The position numbers and the translations under genes are program-made. A model generated the notes under the pieces. The model saw nothing but the letters and a program-made list of their open reading frames with translations, was not told the origin of the DNA and did not search any database. A stretch of 64,000 nt of DNA. Source: an uncultured Clostridia bacterium. GTDB taxonomy: Bacteria; Bacillota; Clostridia; TANB77; CAG-508. Shown here one piece after another: positions 37,687 to 48,466 of this stretch. The number at the start of each line of letters is the position of its first letter. Position 1 is the first letter of the stretch. The stretch is taken from the NCBI GenBank assembly GCA_934169575.1, contig CAKPOA010000002.1:1-64000 (forward strand). Direction: 5' to 3'.

Positions 37687-39006
37687 TTCTAAAAATCCTT
37701 TATAATGTCTCATTACTAATTGAGATTCTAATTGTTGAATTGTTTCTATTGCAACACCTACAACAATTAATATTGCAGTACCTCCAAAAGTAATATTCAA
37801 ACTTGTAAATCTAAGTAACATTGGCAAAATAGCAATTACAGCTAAGTAAAAACCACCAAACCATGTTATTTTTGAAATTACAGAAGATAAATATTCTGTT
37901 GTTGGTTTACCAGCTCTTATACCAGGAATGAAACCACCATTTTTCTTAATATTTGTAGAAATTTCTGCTGGGTTCATCATTGCATAAGTATAGAAGAAAG
38001 TAAATCCAACTATTAATAATAAATATATAATTGCATTTGCTATAGTATATCCCCATCCAACACTTGATGAAGATGTTGCAGCTGAGAACTTATATACTAC
38101 TGACCAAAAGCCTGATAATGCAGTTATATCTTTGTTAAACATCTGTATAATTTGTGCTGGAAACATCATAAATGATGATGCAAAAATTATTGGCATAACA
38201 CCAGCCATTGCAAGTTTCAATGGGATATGTGTGTTTTGTGCTCCAACCATTTTTCTTCCAACTACTTTTTTTGAATATTGTACAGGTACTCTTCTTTCAG
38301 CAAGTTGCATATATACAACTGCAGTAATTAATATAATTGCTCCAATTACTATTGCAAGTGCTGTTAATAATCCTATTGTACTAAATCCTGAAGATGTAAT
38401 AATTAAATTATATATTGTTACAAGAGCTGATGGCATTCTTGAAATAATACCAACAAAGATAATTAATGATATACCATTTCCTATACCTTTATTAGATATT
38501 TGTTCACCCAACCACATTAATAGTGATGTACCTGCCATAAATCCAGCAACAATCATTGCTCCTGTTTGGAACCCAGGGTTTACAAAAACTCCATATGAAT
38601 TATATGCTAGATATAATCCTATACCTTCAACTAAAGCTATAACAATAGTTAAAATTTTTGTATATCTGTTTATTTTTTGTCTTCCTTCTTCTCCACCTTC
38701 TTTTGTTAACCTTTCTAATGATGGAATAACAAATCCCAAAAGTTGTATAACAATTGATGATGTAATATAAGGTGTTATACTCATTGCAAATAATGAGAAA
38801 TTTGAAAAAGCTCCTCCTGAAATTAAATCAATTATTCCTGCTACACCAGACGAACTGCTTGACATTAATTTTTCTAATGCTACTGCATCAACCCCTGGAA
38901 CTGTAATATAGCAACCTAATCTAAATACTACAATTAATATTAAAGTATATAAGATTTTTTTTCTAACTTCAGGAGTTTTTAGGGCATTTTGCATTGTTTT
39001 AAACAA
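37684..39006 (-). CDS. secY: preprotein translocase subunit SecY
   Basis: 440 residues with ten membrane helices; ALKTPEVRKKILYTLILIVV at the N-terminus, RLTKEGGEEGRQKINRYTKI in the cytoplasmic loop and the C-terminal RHYKGFLE are typical. It forms the protein-conducting channel with SecE and SecG. The start is TTG (39004-39006), directly after the rplO stop, with GAGGTGA upstream; an ATG four codons later is possible. Last gene of the operon; adk and map do not follow. Confidence 0.96.
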   Translation of the reverse strand: MFKTMQNALKTPEVRKKILYTLILIVVFRLGCYITVPGVDAVALEKLMSSSSSGVAGIIDLISGGAFSNFSLFAMSITPYITSSIVIQLLGFVIPSLERLTKEGGEEGRQKINRYTKILTIVIALVEGIGLYLAYNSYGVFVNPGFQTGAMIVAGFMAGTSLLMWLGEQISNKGIGNGISLIIFVGIISRMPSALVTIYNLIITSSGFSTIGLLTALAIVIGAIILITAVVYMQLAERRVPVQYSKKVVGRKMVGAQNTHIPLKLAMAGVMPIIFASSFMMFPAQIIQMFNKDITALSGFWSVVYKFSAATSSSSVGWGYTIANAIIYLLLIVGFTFFYTYAMMNPAEISTNIKKNGGFIPGIRAGKPTTEYLSSVISKITWFGGFYLAVIAILPMLLRFTSLNITFGGTAILIVVGVAIETIQQLESQLVMRHYKGFLE

Positions 39007-39441
39007 TTAAATCACCTCAACCTTTCCTCCTAAAGCTTCTATTTTTTCTTGAGCTGCCTTTGTAAATCTAGTAGCTTTTACATTTAATTTTTTATCTAAA
39101 TTTCCTGTAGCTAATACTACAATACCATCATTAATTTTTCCAATTATACCTTCTTCTAATAAACTTTCAGCTGTAACATCTTTTGCTTTACTTTTGTTTA
39201 ACATTGTTAATGTTACTTCTGTATAAGTTTTTGCATGTATATTTGTAAAACCTCTTTTTGGTAATCTTCTATATAATGGTGTTTGACCACCTTCAAATCC
39301 ACGTCTTACTCCTCCACCAGATCTAGCTTTTTGACCTTTTTGTCCTCTACCTGATGTTTTTCCAAGACCTGAACCAATTCCACGTCCAACTCTTTTTGAT
39401 TTTGTTTTTTTCATTGCTGGCTTTAAGTCTTCAATTTTCAT
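39007..39441 (-). CDS. rplO: 50S ribosomal protein L15
   Basis: 144 residues. The Gly/Arg-rich N-terminus ([40 protein letters not shown]) is the L15 signature. GGAGG lies 8 bases before the ATG. The gene for L30, normally between rpsE and rplO, is absent. Confidence 0.97.
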   Translation of the reverse strand: MKIEDLKPAMKKTKSKRVGRGIGSGLGKTSGRGQKGQKARSGGGVRRGFEGGQTPLYRRLPKRGFTNIHAKTYTEVTLTMLNKSKAKDVTAESLLEEGIIGKINDGIVVLATGNLDKKLNVKATRFTKAAQEKIEALGGKVEVI

Positions 39442-39526
39442 TTTTGCACCTCCTCAATTTTATTTACATTAATTCTTTTATATAATTTTTCAAAGAATGC
39501 ATATGTACTTATATGTTTTTGGAAAA
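39442..39526 (-). promoter_or_regulatory. rpsE-rplO spacer in place of rpmD
   Basis: 85 bases, too short for L30 (about 60 codons), with no small frame resembling it. A weak hairpin (ATAATTTTCCA/TTTGAAAAATTAT on the minus strand) spans 39480-39533. It could be a scar of rpmD loss or a processing site. Confidence 0.35.
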
Positions 39527-40024
39527 TTATAATATTTCTGATACTTTTTTGCCTCTTTTTGCTGCAACTTGTTCAATAGTTTGCATAGATTTTAATCCTT
39601 CAATTGTAGCATAAACTACGTTTCTTGGATTATTTGTACCAATAACTTTAGTACGAATATTTTTATATCCTGCAAGTTCAAGTACAGGTCTAACACTACC
39701 ACCTGCGATAACTCCTGTACCAACAGCAGCTGGTTTTAATAAAACATTTGCACTACCAAATTTTCCAATATATTCATGAGGCACTGTTGTGTTCACAATA
39801 GGAACTTCTATTAAATTCTTTTTAGCTTCTTGAATAGCTTTTTTTATAGCATCTGGTACTTCTGCTGCTTTACCATTACCAACACCTACATGACCATTTT
39901 CATCACCAACAACAACAACAGCACTAAATCTAAAGTTTCTTCCACCTTTAACAACTTTTGCAACTCTGCTGATAGCAACTACTTTTTCTTTTAATTCAAC
40001 TTCTTGCTTTTCTTGTATTTCCAT
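39527..40024 (-). CDS. rpsE: 30S ribosomal protein S5
   Basis: 165 residues. [20 protein letters not shown] and [20 protein letters not shown] identify S5, which affects decoding accuracy. Full length. AGGAGGT precedes the ATG by 12 bases. Between rplR and rplO. Confidence 0.97.
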   Translation of the reverse strand: MEIQEKQEVELKEKVVAISRVAKVVKGGRNFRFSAVVVVGDENGHVGVGNGKAAEVPDAIKKAIQEAKKNLIEVPIVNTTVPHEYIGKFGSANVLLKPAAVGTGVIAGGSVRPVLELAGYKNIRTKVIGTNNPRNVVYATIEGLKSMQTIEQVAAKRGKKVSEIL

Positions 40025-40075
40025 GTAAATTTCTTTACCTCCTTTTTATTGTAAGTTTATCTTACATTTTCTTAA

Positions 40076-40435
40076 TTAGAATTTTAAACCATTATTTCTA
40101 GCTGCATCAGCTAGCTCTTTAATAACACCATGATAAATATATCCACCACGATCAAAAACTACTTCTGTTATATTTTTTTCTGTAGCTCTTTTTGCAATTA
40201 AAGTTCCAAGTTCTGCTGCTGCTTGTTTATTTGAATGTTTAGTCTTGATTTCTTTATCTAGTGTAGAAGCACTAACTAAAGTGTTTCCTGCAACATCATC
40301 AATTACTTGTACATATAAGTTTGAATTACTTCTAAATACACATAATCTTGGTCTTTCTGCTGTACCAGATATTTTATTTCTAACTCTTTTATGTCTTCTT
40401 TCTCTTTCTAATTTTCTATTAGTCTTTGAAACCAT
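40076..40435 (-). CDS. rplR: 50S ribosomal protein L18
   Basis: 119 residues. The [20 protein letters not shown] block and the C-terminal [20 protein letters not shown] are diagnostic. It binds 5S rRNA together with L5. Standard length and place. Confidence 0.97.
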   Translation of the reverse strand: MVSKTNRKLERERRHKRVRNKISGTAERPRLCVFRSNSNLYVQVIDDVAGNTLVSASTLDKEIKTKHSNKQAAAELGTLIAKRATEKNITEVVFDRGGYIYHGVIKELADAARNNGLKF

Positions 40436-40470
40436 TTCTATTCTCCTTTCTTTAAAACTGTTTATTATTT

Positions 40471-41007
40471 CTATTTACCAGTCTTACCAACTTTACGTCT
40501 AATAACTTCATCAGCATACTTAATACCTTTACCTCTATATACTTCAGGTGGTCTTTTGCTTCTTATTTCAGCTGCAACTTGACCTACTATTTCTTTATCA
40601 ATACCTTTTACTATAATTGTGTTAGCATTTGGAACATCAAAAGAAATTCCTTGTGGTGCTTTATAAATTACTGGATGAGAATATCCAAGAGAAAGATTTA
40701 AATCATTTCCTTGTTTTTGAACTCTATAACCAACACCATTAATTTGTAGTTCTTTAGTATACTCATTTTGTACACCCATAATCATATTATTAATTAAAGT
40801 TCTTGTCAATCCATGTAAACTTCTGTTTTTTCTATCTTCACTGCTTCTTGATACAGTTAAAACATTTCCATCTAAAGACATAGAAATTTCTGGTTCAACA
40901 TCTCTTTCTAAAGTTCCTTTAGCTCCTTTTACTAAAATATGTTGACCATCTATTTTTAATTCAACACCTTCTGGAACTGTAATAGGTTTATTTCCTATTC
41001 TTGACAT
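40471..41007 (-). CDS. rplF: 50S ribosomal protein L6
   Basis: 178 residues, two repeated L6 folds. [20 protein letters not shown] starts the protein and [20 protein letters not shown] is the C-terminal RNA-binding signature. Between rpsH and rplR. Confidence 0.98.
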   Translation of the reverse strand: MSRIGNKPITVPEGVELKIDGQHILVKGAKGTLERDVEPEISMSLDGNVLTVSRSSEDRKNRSLHGLTRTLINNMIMGVQNEYTKELQINGVGYRVQKQGNDLNLSLGYSHPVIYKAPQGISFDVPNANTIIVKGIDKEIVGQVAAEIRSKRPPEVYRGKGIKYADEVIRRKVGKTGK

Positions 41008-41032
41008 TTGGTTTTCCTCCTTTTCTCAATTA

Positions 41033-41431
41033 TTACCAAATATAAGCTAAAACTTCTCCACCAATACCTGCTTCTCTAGCTTCTTTATCTGTCATTAAAC
41101 CTTTTGATGTAGAAATTATTGCAATACCTAATCCATTTAATACTTTAGGTAATTCTTCTTTATTAGCATATACTTTTAATCCAGGTTTACTTATTCTTTT
41201 TAAACCATCTATTACTTTACTACCTTTTTCACCATATTTTAAAGTAACTCTTATAGTTCCTTGAGCATTATCATTTATTTGCTCAAAAGATTTTATATAT
41301 CCTTCTCTAAACAATATTTCAGCTATACCTAACTTCATTTTTGATGCTGGTATATCAACAGTTTTATGTTTAGATGTATTTGCATTTCTAATTCTTGTTA
41401 GCATATCTGCTATTGGATCTGTTGTATTCAA
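41033..41431 (-). CDS. rpsH: 30S ribosomal protein S8
   Basis: 132 residues. The most likely start is the TTG at 41429-41431, which lies 9 bases from GGAGG and gives the usual [19 protein letters not shown] beginning; another TTG three codons earlier touches the ribosome binding site. The C-terminal [20 protein letters not shown] is diagnostic. S8 is a 16S primary binder and known spc-operon repressor in Escherichia coli. Confidence 0.95.
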   Translation of the reverse strand: MNTTDPIADMLTRIRNANTSKHKTVDIPASKMKLGIAEILFREGYIKSFEQINDNAQGTIRVTLKYGEKGSKVIDGLKRISKPGLKVYANKEELPKVLNGLGIAIISTSKGLMTDKEAREAGIGGEVLAYIW

Positions 41432-41472
41432 TACATTCAACCTCCTTTTTCTAATTTTAATAATTCCACTTA

Positions 41473-41658
41473 TTACCAGCTTGCTTTTTTTACACCTGGT
41501 ATTTCTCCTTTATGTGCTAATTCTCTAAAGCATATACGACAAATACCATATTTTCTGATATATCCGTGTGGTCTACCACATAATTTGCATCTATTATATT
41601 CTCTAGTTTTGTATTTTTGTGGTTTTTGTTGTTTTACTTTCATTGACATTTTTGCCAT
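41473..41658 (-). CDS. rpsZ: 30S ribosomal protein S14, zinc-binding type
   Basis: 61 residues, the short zinc form: [20 protein letters not shown] gives the CxxC-x12-CxxC site, followed by [18 protein letters not shown]. Between rplE and rpsH. No second, zinc-free S14 gene is seen in the window. Confidence 0.97.
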   Translation of the reverse strand: MAKMSMKVKQQKPQKYKTREYNRCKLCGRPHGYIRKYGICRICFRELAHKGEIPGVKKASW

Positions 41659-41684
41659 TGAATATTTCCTCCTTTTTTTTGATT

Positions 41685-42224
41685 TTAGGCTTTAAAAGGC
41701 ATTCCTAATAGTTTTAATAATTCTTTAGCTTCTTCATCAGTTTCAGCTGTAGTTACAAAAACTATATCCATTCCTCTTACTTTATCAACTTTGTCATATT
41801 CAATTTCAGGGAAAATCAATTGTTCTTTTAATCCCATAGAGTAATTTCCTCTACCATCAAAAGAATCAGTTGATACACCTCTAAAATCTCTAACTCTTGG
41901 AAGTGCAACATTAAATAATCTGTATGCAAAATCATACATTTTGTCACTTCTTAAAGTAACTTTACATCCAATGTCAACACCTTCTCTTATTTTAAATGCT
42001 GCAATTGATTTTTTAGCTTTAGTAATTATAGGTTTTTGACCTGTAATTTGAGCTAATTCTTTTATTGCATTTTCTAAAGCTTTAGGATTTTCTCTAGTAT
42101 CTCCTAAACCTATATTTATAACTATTTTACTTAATTTTGGAACTTGCATTACAGATTTATATCCAAATTTTTCAGTCATAGCTTTAACAACTTTATTTTT
42201 ATATTGTTCTTTTAATTCGCTCAT
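41685..42224 (-). CDS. rplE: 50S ribosomal protein L5
   Basis: 179 residues. [20 protein letters not shown] at the start and [20 protein letters not shown] are typical. It contacts 5S rRNA and the P-site tRNA. Normal length and place. Confidence 0.98.
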   Translation of the reverse strand: MSELKEQYKNKVVKAMTEKFGYKSVMQVPKLSKIVINIGLGDTRENPKALENAIKELAQITGQKPIITKAKKSIAAFKIREGVDIGCKVTLRSDKMYDFAYRLFNVALPRVRDFRGVSTDSFDGRGNYSMGLKEQLIFPEIEYDKVDKVRGMDIVFVTTAETDEEAKELLKLLGMPFKA

Positions 42225-42249
42225 TTACTTAGTTCCTCCTTTCATGTTT

Positions 42250-42558
42250 TTATTTTAATTTTGCTCCACATTTTTTACAAATACGAGTTTTACTATCTTT
42301 TTCAATTATATATCCAATTCTTGTTGGTTTTTGACATTTTGGACATACAACATTAACCTTACTACTATGTATAGGAAATTCTGTTGGTATAATTCCACCT
42401 TGTTCTCCAGCTTTTCTTGGTTTAACATGTTTTTTTCTAACATTTACACCTTTAACAATAACTTTTTGAGTTTTAGGTATAACCTTTATAATTTCTCCTG
42501 TTTTGCCTTTATCATTTCCTGATAAAACCATAACATTATCACCCATTTTTAGCTTCAT
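42250..42558 (-). CDS. rplX: 50S ribosomal protein L24
   Basis: 102 residues with an N-terminal KOW motif (GDNVMVLSGNDKGKTGEIIK). The C-terminal half contains CPKCQKPTRIGYIIE and ICKKCGAKLK, giving four cysteines that may bind zinc as in other Firmicute L24. It starts 50S assembly. Confidence 0.97.
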   Translation of the reverse strand: MKLKMGDNVMVLSGNDKGKTGEIIKVIPKTQKVIVKGVNVRKKHVKPRKAGEQGGIIPTEFPIHSSKVNVVCPKCQKPTRIGYIIEKDSKTRICKKCGAKLK

Positions 42559-42608
42559 GATAAAGTATTCCTCCTTTTCTTATCAATTTACTATTTATAC
42601 ACTTTTAA

Positions 42609-42977
42609 TTATAATACTTCTGGAGCTAAAGATATAATTTTCATATATTCTTTATCTCTTAATTCTCTAGCTACAGGTCCAAATATACGAGTACCTTTTG
42701 GTGTTTTATCATCTTTTATTATTACAGCTGCATTTTCATCAAATCTTATATATGATCCATCTGGTCTTCTTATAGGATTTTTTGTTCTAACTATAACAGC
42801 TTTTACAACATCACCTTTTTTTACAACGCCACCTGGTGTAGCAACTTTAACAGAAGCAACAATAACATCTCCTATTGTAGCTGTTTTTCTGTAAGAACCA
42901 CCTAAACATCTGATACACATAATCTCTTTAGCACCTGTGTTATCGGCTACTTTTAATCTTGTTTGTTGTTGTACCAT
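42609..42977 (-). CDS. rplN: 50S ribosomal protein L14
   Basis: 122 residues; [20 protein letters not shown] and [20 protein letters not shown] are diagnostic. It forms bridges to 16S rRNA. Standard length. Confidence 0.98.
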   Translation of the reverse strand: MVQQQTRLKVADNTGAKEIMCIRCLGGSYRKTATIGDVIVASVKVATPGGVVKKGDVVKAVIVRTKNPIRRPDGSYIRFDENAAVIIKDDKTPKGTRIFGPVARELRDKEYMKIISLAPEVL

Positions 42978-43030
42978 ATTCTAGTTTCCTCCCTTTCTCT
43001 GTTTTTATAAAAACATCATTTAATATTTAA

Positions 43031-43291
43031 TTATTTTATAACTGCCTTTTCAACTATTTCAACTACTCTCCATCTTTTATCTTTAGAAAGAGGTCTAGTT
43101 TCCATAACTTTAACTGTATCTCCAGTTTGGCATTTATTTTCCTCATCATGAGCTTTTAATTTATATGTCTTTTTTACTGTTTTTCCATAAATTTTATGTC
43201 TTACATTTCTTTGAACAGCTACTACTACAGTTTTATCCATTTTATCTGATATAACTGTACCAATCATAACTTTACGAAGATTTCTTTCCAT
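43031..43291 (-). CDS. rpsQ: 30S ribosomal protein S17
   Basis: 86 residues, OB fold: [20 protein letters not shown] at the start and [20 protein letters not shown] at the end. Its ATG directly follows the rpmC stop (TAGATG), so the two are coupled. Confidence 0.97.
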   Translation of the reverse strand: MERNLRKVMIGTVISDKMDKTVVVAVQRNVRHKIYGKTVKKTYKLKAHDEENKCQTGDTVKVMETRPLSKDKRWRVVEIVEKAVIK

Positions 43292-43501
43292 CTAGATTTC
43301 TCCTTTCTTTTCAGCTATTTTTCTCTCAGTTAAAACAGTATTAATTCTTGCAATATCTTTTTTTACTGATTTAATTTTTGAATGGTCTTTTAAACCATTT
43401 GTAGCTAAACTGAATTTTAGTTTAAATAACTCTGTTTTTAATTCACCTAGTTCTTTTTCTAATTCAGGTGAAGACATTTCTTTGATTTTATTTATTTTCA
43501 T
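43292..43501 (-). CDS. rpmC: 50S ribosomal protein L29
   Basis: 69 residues from the ATG at 43499-43501, 9 bases past GGAGGG; an in-frame GTG three codons earlier touches that site. Two long helices with [20 protein letters not shown] and the [13 protein letters not shown] end. L29 surrounds the polypeptide exit and helps dock SRP. The start overlaps rplP by 14 bases. Confidence 0.95.
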   Translation of the reverse strand: MKINKIKEMSSPELEKELGELKTELFKLKFSLATNGLKDHSKIKSVKKDIARINTVLTERKIAEKKGEI

Positions 43502-43934
43502 TATTTTCACCCTCCTTGATCTCTGTTTCCCTCATAACAAATTTTGTTTTTACAGGTAATTTATTTTTTGCAAGTCTTAAAGCTTCTCTTGCGATATCTT
43601 CAGGAACACCTGCGATTTCAAACATAACTCTTCCTGGTTTAACATTTGCAACCCAGAATTCTGTGTTACCTTTACCTTTACCCATACGAGTTCCAGCAGG
43701 TTTTCTTGTTACTGGTTTGTCTGGGAATATTTTAATCCAAACTTTACCATCTCTTTTCATATAACGAGTCATTGCAACTCTGGCAGCTTCAATTTGGTTT
43801 CCAGTAATTGCTCCAGCTTCAAGAGTTTGTAAACCGTATTGACCTTCAGTTACAGTTGTTCCTCTAGTAGCTTTTCCTCTATTTCTACCTTTTTGTACTT
43901 TTCTATGTTTTGATTTTTTAGGCATTAATGGCAT
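43488..43934 (-). CDS. rplP: 50S ribosomal protein L16
   Basis: 148 residues. [28 protein letters not shown]-like [20 protein letters not shown] and the RAALRLAxxKLP-type end [18 protein letters not shown] mark L16, which lies near the peptidyl-transferase centre. Its ATG overlaps the rpsC stop by one base. Confidence 0.97.
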   Translation of the reverse strand: MPLMPKKSKHRKVQKGRNRGKATRGTTVTEGQYGLQTLEAGAITGNQIEAARVAMTRYMKRDGKVWIKIFPDKPVTRKPAGTRMGKGKGNTEFWVANVKPGRVMFEIAGVPEDIAREALRLAKNKLPVKTKFVMRETEIKEGENNENK

Positions 43935-44590
43935 TATTTGTCTCCTCCTTCCATTTTTTTGCTAGGAAGAATTTCTCCTTTATATATCCAAACTTTAACA
44001 CCGATTTTTCCATAAGTTGTTGCAGCTTCTGCAAAACCATAATCTATATCAGCTCTTAAAGTTTGTAATGGTATATTTCCTTCTTTATAGAACTCTGTTC
44101 TAGCCATGTCTGCTCCACCTAATCTTCCAGAAACAGCAGTTTTTATTCCTGCAGCTCCAGCTTTCATAGTTTTTTGCATACATTGTTTCATTGCACGTCT
44201 AAATGAAATTCTTCTTTCTAGTTGTCCAGCTATATTTTCTGCAACTAGTTGTGCGTTAAGGTCAACATTTTTTTCCTCAACAACATTAAGGTTTACATCT
44301 TTACCTATTAATTTTTTAACTTGTTCTTTTAAAGCTTCAATTCCAGCTCCACCTTTTCCAATTAAAATACCTGGTTTTGCTGTATAAATATTTACTTTAA
44401 CCATTTTAGCAGTTCTTTCTATTTCAATTTTAGAAATTCCAGCTTCATATTCTTTTTTCTTTAAAAATTTACGGATTTTTTGATCTTCTACTAAATAATT
44501 TGCAAAATTATTATCATCTGCATACCATTTAGAGCTCCAATCTTTGATTATTCCTAATCTTGCTCCTGTTGGGTGTACTTTTTGTCCCAT
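43934..44590 (-). CDS. rpsC: 30S ribosomal protein S3
   Basis: 218 residues; [20 protein letters not shown] start, KH domain with [20 protein letters not shown], and the C-terminal [21 protein letters not shown]3 is part of the mRNA entry helicase. Between rplV and rplP. Confidence 0.98.
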   Translation of the reverse strand: MGQKVHPTGARLGIIKDWSSKWYADDNNFANYLVEDQKIRKFLKKKEYEAGISKIEIERTAKMVKVNIYTAKPGILIGKGGAGIEALKEQVKKLIGKDVNLNVVEEKNVDLNAQLVAENIAGQLERRISFRRAMKQCMQKTMKAGAAGIKTAVSGRLGGADMARTEFYKEGNIPLQTLRADIDYGFAEAATTYGKIGVKVWIYKGEILPSKKMEGGDK

Positions 44591-44595
44591 TAGCC

Positions 44596-44943
44596 TTAAT
44601 CCTCCTTTTCTCTAAGAACAATTGTTATATGACTTGTTCTTTTTCTAATTCTTACTGCTGAACCTTTTGCTGCAGGTCTTATTCTTTTTAGAGTTGGACC
44701 TTGATTTGCATAGATTTCAGATATATATAATTTTTCATGTTTCATATCATGATTATTTTCAGCATTTGCTATTGCTGATTTTAATAATTTTTCGATGATT
44801 TCTGAAGATGCTTTTGGTGTAAATTTTACTATTGCTAATGCTTCATCTACGTTTTTTCCTCTTATTAAATCTGCAACAATTTTAACTTTTCTTGATGAAA
44901 TTCTTGCATATTTAAGAGTGGCTACTGCCTTTTTTTCTTCCAT
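44596..44943 (-). CDS. rplV: 50S ribosomal protein L22
   Basis: 115 residues from the ATG at 44941-44943, which gives [20 protein letters not shown] and has GGAAGGA in front; the frame continues 13 codons upstream without support. The end [17 protein letters not shown] is typical. L22 lines the exit tunnel. Confidence 0.96.
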   Translation of the reverse strand: MEEKKAVATLKYARISSRKVKIVADLIRGKNVDEALAIVKFTPKASSEIIEKLLKSAIANAENNHDMKHEKLYISEIYANQGPTLKRIRPAAKGSAVRIRKRTSHITIVLREKED

Positions 44944-44992
44944 CTCATTCCTTCCTTTCTGTCTTACGACGTCAAAATTCAATATTTATTAA

Positions 44993-45265
44993 TTATTTTT
45001 TAGTTGTCTTTTCTCCTGCATGACCTTTAAAAGTTCTAGTAGGAGCAAATTCACCTAATTTATGACCAATCATTTCTTCTGAAATATATACTGGAACATG
45101 TTTTCTTCCATCATGTACAGCAATAGTATGACCAACCATTTGTGGATATATAGTAGAAGCTCTTGACCATGTCTTTAAAACTTCTTTTTTTCCATTTGCA
45201 TTCATAGCTTCTATTCTTTTCATTAATTCTGGAGCTACAAATGGTGCTTTTCTTTCTTTTGACAT
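44993..45265 (-). CDS. rpsS: 30S ribosomal protein S19
   Basis: 90 residues. [20 protein letters not shown] and [20 protein letters not shown] are diagnostic. It contacts the A-site tRNA region with S13. Between rplB and rplV. Confidence 0.98.
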   Translation of the reverse strand: MSKERKAPFVAPELMKRIEAMNANGKKEVLKTWSRASTIYPQMVGHTIAVHDGRKHVPVYISEEMIGHKLGEFAPTRTFKGHAGEKTTKK

Positions 45266-45270
45266 AAGTT

Positions 45271-46092
45271 TTATTTCCTCCTTTTAACTATAAATTTATT
45301 TGATTGTTTCTTTTTATTTCTAGTCTTGTATCCAAGAGCTGGTTTACCCCAAGGTGTTAATGGTCCAGCATGACCTATAGGTGCTCTACCTTCACCACCA
45401 CCATGTGGGTGATCTACTGGGTTCATTGCAGAACCTCTAACTGTAGGTCTAATACCTAAATGTCTTTTTCTTCCTGCTTTTCCTAATTTTACATTTGAAT
45501 ATTCTGAGTTACCAATAACTCCGATTGTAGCTCTACAATTTGCTAAAATTAATCTCATTTCTCCTGATGGTAATCTTACATGTGCATATTTACCTTCTTT
45601 CGCCATTAATTGAGCACTTTGTCCAGCTGCTTTAACAAATTTTCCACCTTGACCTGGGTTTAATTCTATATTGTGAATTAAAGTACCAACTGGAATACTA
45701 TTTATTTCCATACAGTTTCCTGGTTTAATATCTGCAGATTTTCCAGATATTACTTTATCTCCATCTTTTAACCCTTGTGGTGCTAATATGTATGATTTTA
45801 CACCATCTTCATATTGGATTAATGCAATATTAGCTGTTCTGTTTGGATCATATTCAATTCCAATAACAGTAGCTTCCATTCCATCTTTTTTACGTTTAAA
45901 ATCCATTATTCTATATTTTTGTCTATTTCCACCACCTTGATGACGAACTGTTATTCTACCATATGAATTTCTACCAGCATTTTTCTTTTTTGTAGCAAGT
46001 AAAGATTTTTCAGGTGTTTTTTTAGTTATTTCTTTATAATCTAAGCTTGTCATATTTCTTCTTGATGGTGTATATGCTTTATATGTCTTCAT
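45271..46092 (-). CDS. rplB: 50S ribosomal protein L2
   Basis: 273 residues. [40 protein letters not shown] and [18 protein letters not shown] are characteristic; the conserved His in DHPHGG is present. L2 is required for subunit joining and peptidyl transfer. A structured spacer of 110 bases separates it from rplW. Confidence 0.98.
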   Translation of the reverse strand: MKTYKAYTPSRRNMTSLDYKEITKKTPEKSLLATKKKNAGRNSYGRITVRHQGGGNRQKYRIMDFKRKKDGMEATVIGIEYDPNRTANIALIQYEDGVKSYILAPQGLKDGDKVISGKSADIKPGNCMEINSIPVGTLIHNIELNPGQGGKFVKAAGQSAQLMAKEGKYAHVRLPSGEMRLILANCRATIGVIGNSEYSNVKLGKAGRKRHLGIRPTVRGSAMNPVDHPHGGGEGRAPIGHAGPLTPWGKPALGYKTRNKKKQSNKFIVKRRK

Positions 46093-46202
46093 TTTAAATC
46101 CTTTCTTGAGGTTTTTACCTCTTTATATAAATTTGTGGATTTTTCCTGTTCCACTACAGATAAAATTTATTTTCCGGGTTTTCTCCCGATACTTTTTTTA
46201 AT
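46093..46202 (-). promoter_or_regulatory. structured spacer between rplW and rplB with three hairpins
   Basis: Three tandem stems can be read: CGGG/CCCG (46175-46188), GTGGA/TCCAC (46135-46154) and GAGGT/ACCTC (46108-46121). Apart from this and the rpsE-rplO spacer, gaps in the operon are mostly 0-60 bases. Its role could be mRNA processing or local control. Confidence 0.45.
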
Positions 46203-46550
46203 TTATGCTCCCATAAATCCTTCGATTGAATCTTTATATTTTTTAGAAGCTTTTACTTGTTTTCCACCTTTTCCAAGATATGTAACTTCACTTGGGTTTG
46301 TTTCTATTTTTACAATAGCTTTTTTCCAATCAGAAGTTTTTCCTTGATGGTATCCAACTCTTTTCTTCTTTCCTTTTACACTTATTGTGTTTACTTTTAA
46401 TACTTTTACTTCAAAAAGTTTTTCAACAGCATTTGCTATTTCAACTTTTGTTGCATTTTTATTTACTTTGAAAGTATATTTTCCTTCTTGTATAAGGTCA
46501 TTACTTTTCTCTGTAATAACTGGTGCAATTATAATTTCTTCTGGTAACAT
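46203..46550 (-). CDS. rplW: 50S ribosomal protein L23
   Basis: 115 residues. [20 protein letters not shown] start, [20 protein letters not shown] core. L23 sits at the tunnel exit and docks trigger factor and SRP. The C-terminal about 20 residues ([19 protein letters not shown]) are longer than usual. ATG overlaps the rplD stop by one base (TAATG). Confidence 0.96.
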   Translation of the reverse strand: MLPEEIIIAPVITEKSNDLIQEGKYTFKVNKNATKVEIANAVEKLFEVKVLKVNTISVKGKKKRVGYHQGKTSDWKKAIVKIETNPSEVTYLGKGGKQVKASKKYKDSIEGFMGA

Positions 46551-47173
46551 TAAGCGTACACCTCCTCTATTTTCTTAACAGAATCAAGTGGTAATACTAA
46601 ATTTGTATATTTTAATAAATCATAAATATTTATTTCATTTACTAATATTACTTTTGCATCTTTTATATTGTTTGTTGATGCTTGAACATTTATATTTTTT
46701 TCTGGTAATATTACTAATGTTTTTCCAGATACTTTTAAATCTGAAAAAGCTTTAACCATTGATTTTGTTTTTATTTCTTTTAAATTTAATGTATCAACTA
46801 CTGTTAATTCATTTTCTAACACTTTAGAACTTAATACAGATCTAATTGCTAATCTCTTTTCTTTTTTATTTACACTATATTTATATGAACGTGGTTTTGG
46901 TCCTAATGCAATACCACCTTTAATCCATTGTGGTGCTCTTATACTTCCTTGTCTTGCACGACCTGTTCCTTTTTGTCTCCATGGTTTTTTACCACCACCA
47001 CGAACTTCTGCTCTAGTTTTTGTACTTTGAGTACCTTGTCTTTGATTAGCTAAGTAGTTTACAAGTACACTATGTACTATAGTTTCATTTGGTTCAATTC
47101 CAAATACTTTTTCATTTAATTCTACATCACTAACCTTTTTACCATTTATATCATAAACATCTATTTTTGGCAT
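46550..47173 (-). CDS. rplD: 50S ribosomal protein L4
   Basis: 207 residues. The extended loop [20 protein letters not shown] followed by [19 protein letters not shown] is the L4 signature. In E. coli L4 represses its own S10 operon through the leader; whether that happens here is unknown. Between rplC and rplW. Confidence 0.97.
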   Translation of the reverse strand: MPKIDVYDINGKKVSDVELNEKVFGIEPNETIVHSVLVNYLANQRQGTQSTKTRAEVRGGGKKPWRQKGTGRARQGSIRAPQWIKGGIALGPKPRSYKYSVNKKEKRLAIRSVLSSKVLENELTVVDTLNLKEIKTKSMVKAFSDLKVSGKTLVILPEKNINVQASTNNIKDAKVILVNEINIYDLLKYTNLVLPLDSVKKIEEVYA

Positions 47174-47191
47174 TTTCTATATCCTCCTTTC

Positions 47192-47827
47192 TTAATTTGC
47201 AGCCTTAACTGTTGATTTTATTTTTAATATTGCACCTTTACATCCAGGTACACTACCTTTTACTAATATAACATTTTTGTCCATATCAATTTTTACAACA
47301 TCTAAGTTTTGTATTGTAACTGTAACTCTTCCCATATGTCCTGGTAATTTTTTACCTTTAAATACTCTACCTGGTGTAGATGTTGCACCCATTGAACCTG
47401 GTCTTCTATGATACATAGAACCGTGTCCCATAGGTCCTCTATGTTGACCATGTCTTTTTATAACACCTTGGAATCCTTTACCTTTTGATATTCCTTGGAT
47501 ATCTACTCTTTCACCTTCTTGGAATATATCTGCTTTTATTTCATCTCCAACTTTTACACCTTCAATTGAATCTAATCTAAATTCTCTTAAATGTTTTTTG
47601 TTGTCAATTTTTGATTTTGCAAAATGTCCCATCTCTGGTTTATTCATATGTTTTGTTTTAACTTCTCCAAATCCTAATTGTAGTGCATTGTATCCTTCTT
47701 TTTCTACAGTTTTTACTTGTGCTACTACACATGGACCTGCTTCAATAACTGTTACTGGAATAACATTTCCTTTTTCGTCAAATATTTGTGTCATTCCAAC
47801 TTTTCTACCTATTATTCCTTTTTTCAT
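47192..47827 (-). CDS. rplC: 50S ribosomal protein L3
   Basis: 211 residues. [20 protein letters not shown] at the start, [20 protein letters not shown] and [20 protein letters not shown] in the middle. L3 initiates 50S assembly near the peptidyl-transferase centre. Second gene of the operon. Confidence 0.98.
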   Translation of the reverse strand: MKKGIIGRKVGMTQIFDEKGNVIPVTVIEAGPCVVAQVKTVEKEGYNALQLGFGEVKTKHMNKPEMGHFAKSKIDNKKHLREFRLDSIEGVKVGDEIKADIFQEGERVDIQGISKGKGFQGVIKRHGQHRGPMGHGSMYHRRPGSMGATSTPGRVFKGKKLPGHMGRVTVTIQNLDVVKIDMDKNVILVKGSVPGCKGAILKIKSTVKAAN

Positions 47828-47886
47828 AATTTTTTCATTCCTTCCTATTGGCTGACATATGCCAGCATTGGTTTTTTATTTATTAA

Positions 47887-48210
47887 TTATAATTTTATTT
47901 CAATATCTACACCTGCTGGTAATTCTAATTTCATTAAAGAATCTACAGTTTTTTGTGATGGATATAGAATATCGATTACTCTTTTATGAGTTCTCATTTC
48001 AAATTGTTCTCTTGAATCTTTATGTTTATGTGGAGAACGAATTACTGTTACTATTTCCTTTTTTGTAGGTAATGGAATAGGTCCTGAAACTTTAGCTCCT
48101 GTCTTTTTAGCAGTATCTACTATTTTTGCAGCAGACTGTTCTAAAATAGATGGTTCATAAGCTTTTATCCTTATTCTAATTTTTTCGCTTGCAACAACTG
48201 TTTTTGCCAT
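47887..48210 (-). CDS. rpsJ: 30S ribosomal protein S10
   Basis: 107 residues. [20 protein letters not shown] and [20 protein letters not shown] identify S10 (NusE). First gene of the 21-gene S10-spc operon. GGAGGG lies 8 bases before the ATG at 48208-48210. Confidence 0.98.
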   Translation of the reverse strand: MAKTVVASEKIRIRIKAYEPSILEQSAAKIVDTAKKTGAKVSGPIPLPTKKEIVTVIRSPHKHKDSREQFEMRTHKRVIDILYPSQKTVDSLMKLELPAGVDIEIKL

Positions 48211-48432
48211 ACTAAATTTCCCTCCTTCTAAAATTTCTTTGAATATAGCTTGGCAAGTAGTAACGTACCCTGGTGTTTTGTGATATACCAGTATAAAATC
48301 CCAATGTATGATAATTGGGATAAGTATTTACCTTTAAACTTACCGCCTGGTCTATGCCATGACATACTCCACTGAAGTTCCCTCCACTTTTACTGTGTAG
48401 CCACATTCAGCTTCAACGCTAAAATTCATACT
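48211..48432 (-). ncRNA. structured 5' leader of the S10-spc operon
   Basis: About 220 bases separate the predicted transcription start (about 48431) from rpsJ. Several stems can be read on the minus strand: GGTAAGT/ACTTATC, CCCAAT/ATTGGG, CTGGT/ACCAG. A 64-codon open frame crosses it, but it has no ribosome binding site or protein-like composition and I treat it as chance. In E. coli and other bacteria S10 leaders mediate feedback; I cannot assign this one to a named family. Confidence 0.5.
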
Positions 48433-48437
48433 GTAAT

Positions 48438-48466
48438 ATTATATATCCTATTTTTCCATCTGTCAA
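48438..48466 (-). promoter_or_regulatory. perfect SigA promoter of the S10-spc operon
   Basis: On the minus strand TTGACA (48461-48466) and TATAAT (48438-48443) with a 17-base spacer, both hexamers at full consensus. The -35 box overlaps the stop codon of the patatin gene (ends 48463). Confidence 0.85.

Noticed and set aside
48212..48406. 64-codon open frame in front of rpsJ
   Set aside because: No ribosome binding site, no protein-like composition, and it overlaps the predicted structured leader of the S10 operon.
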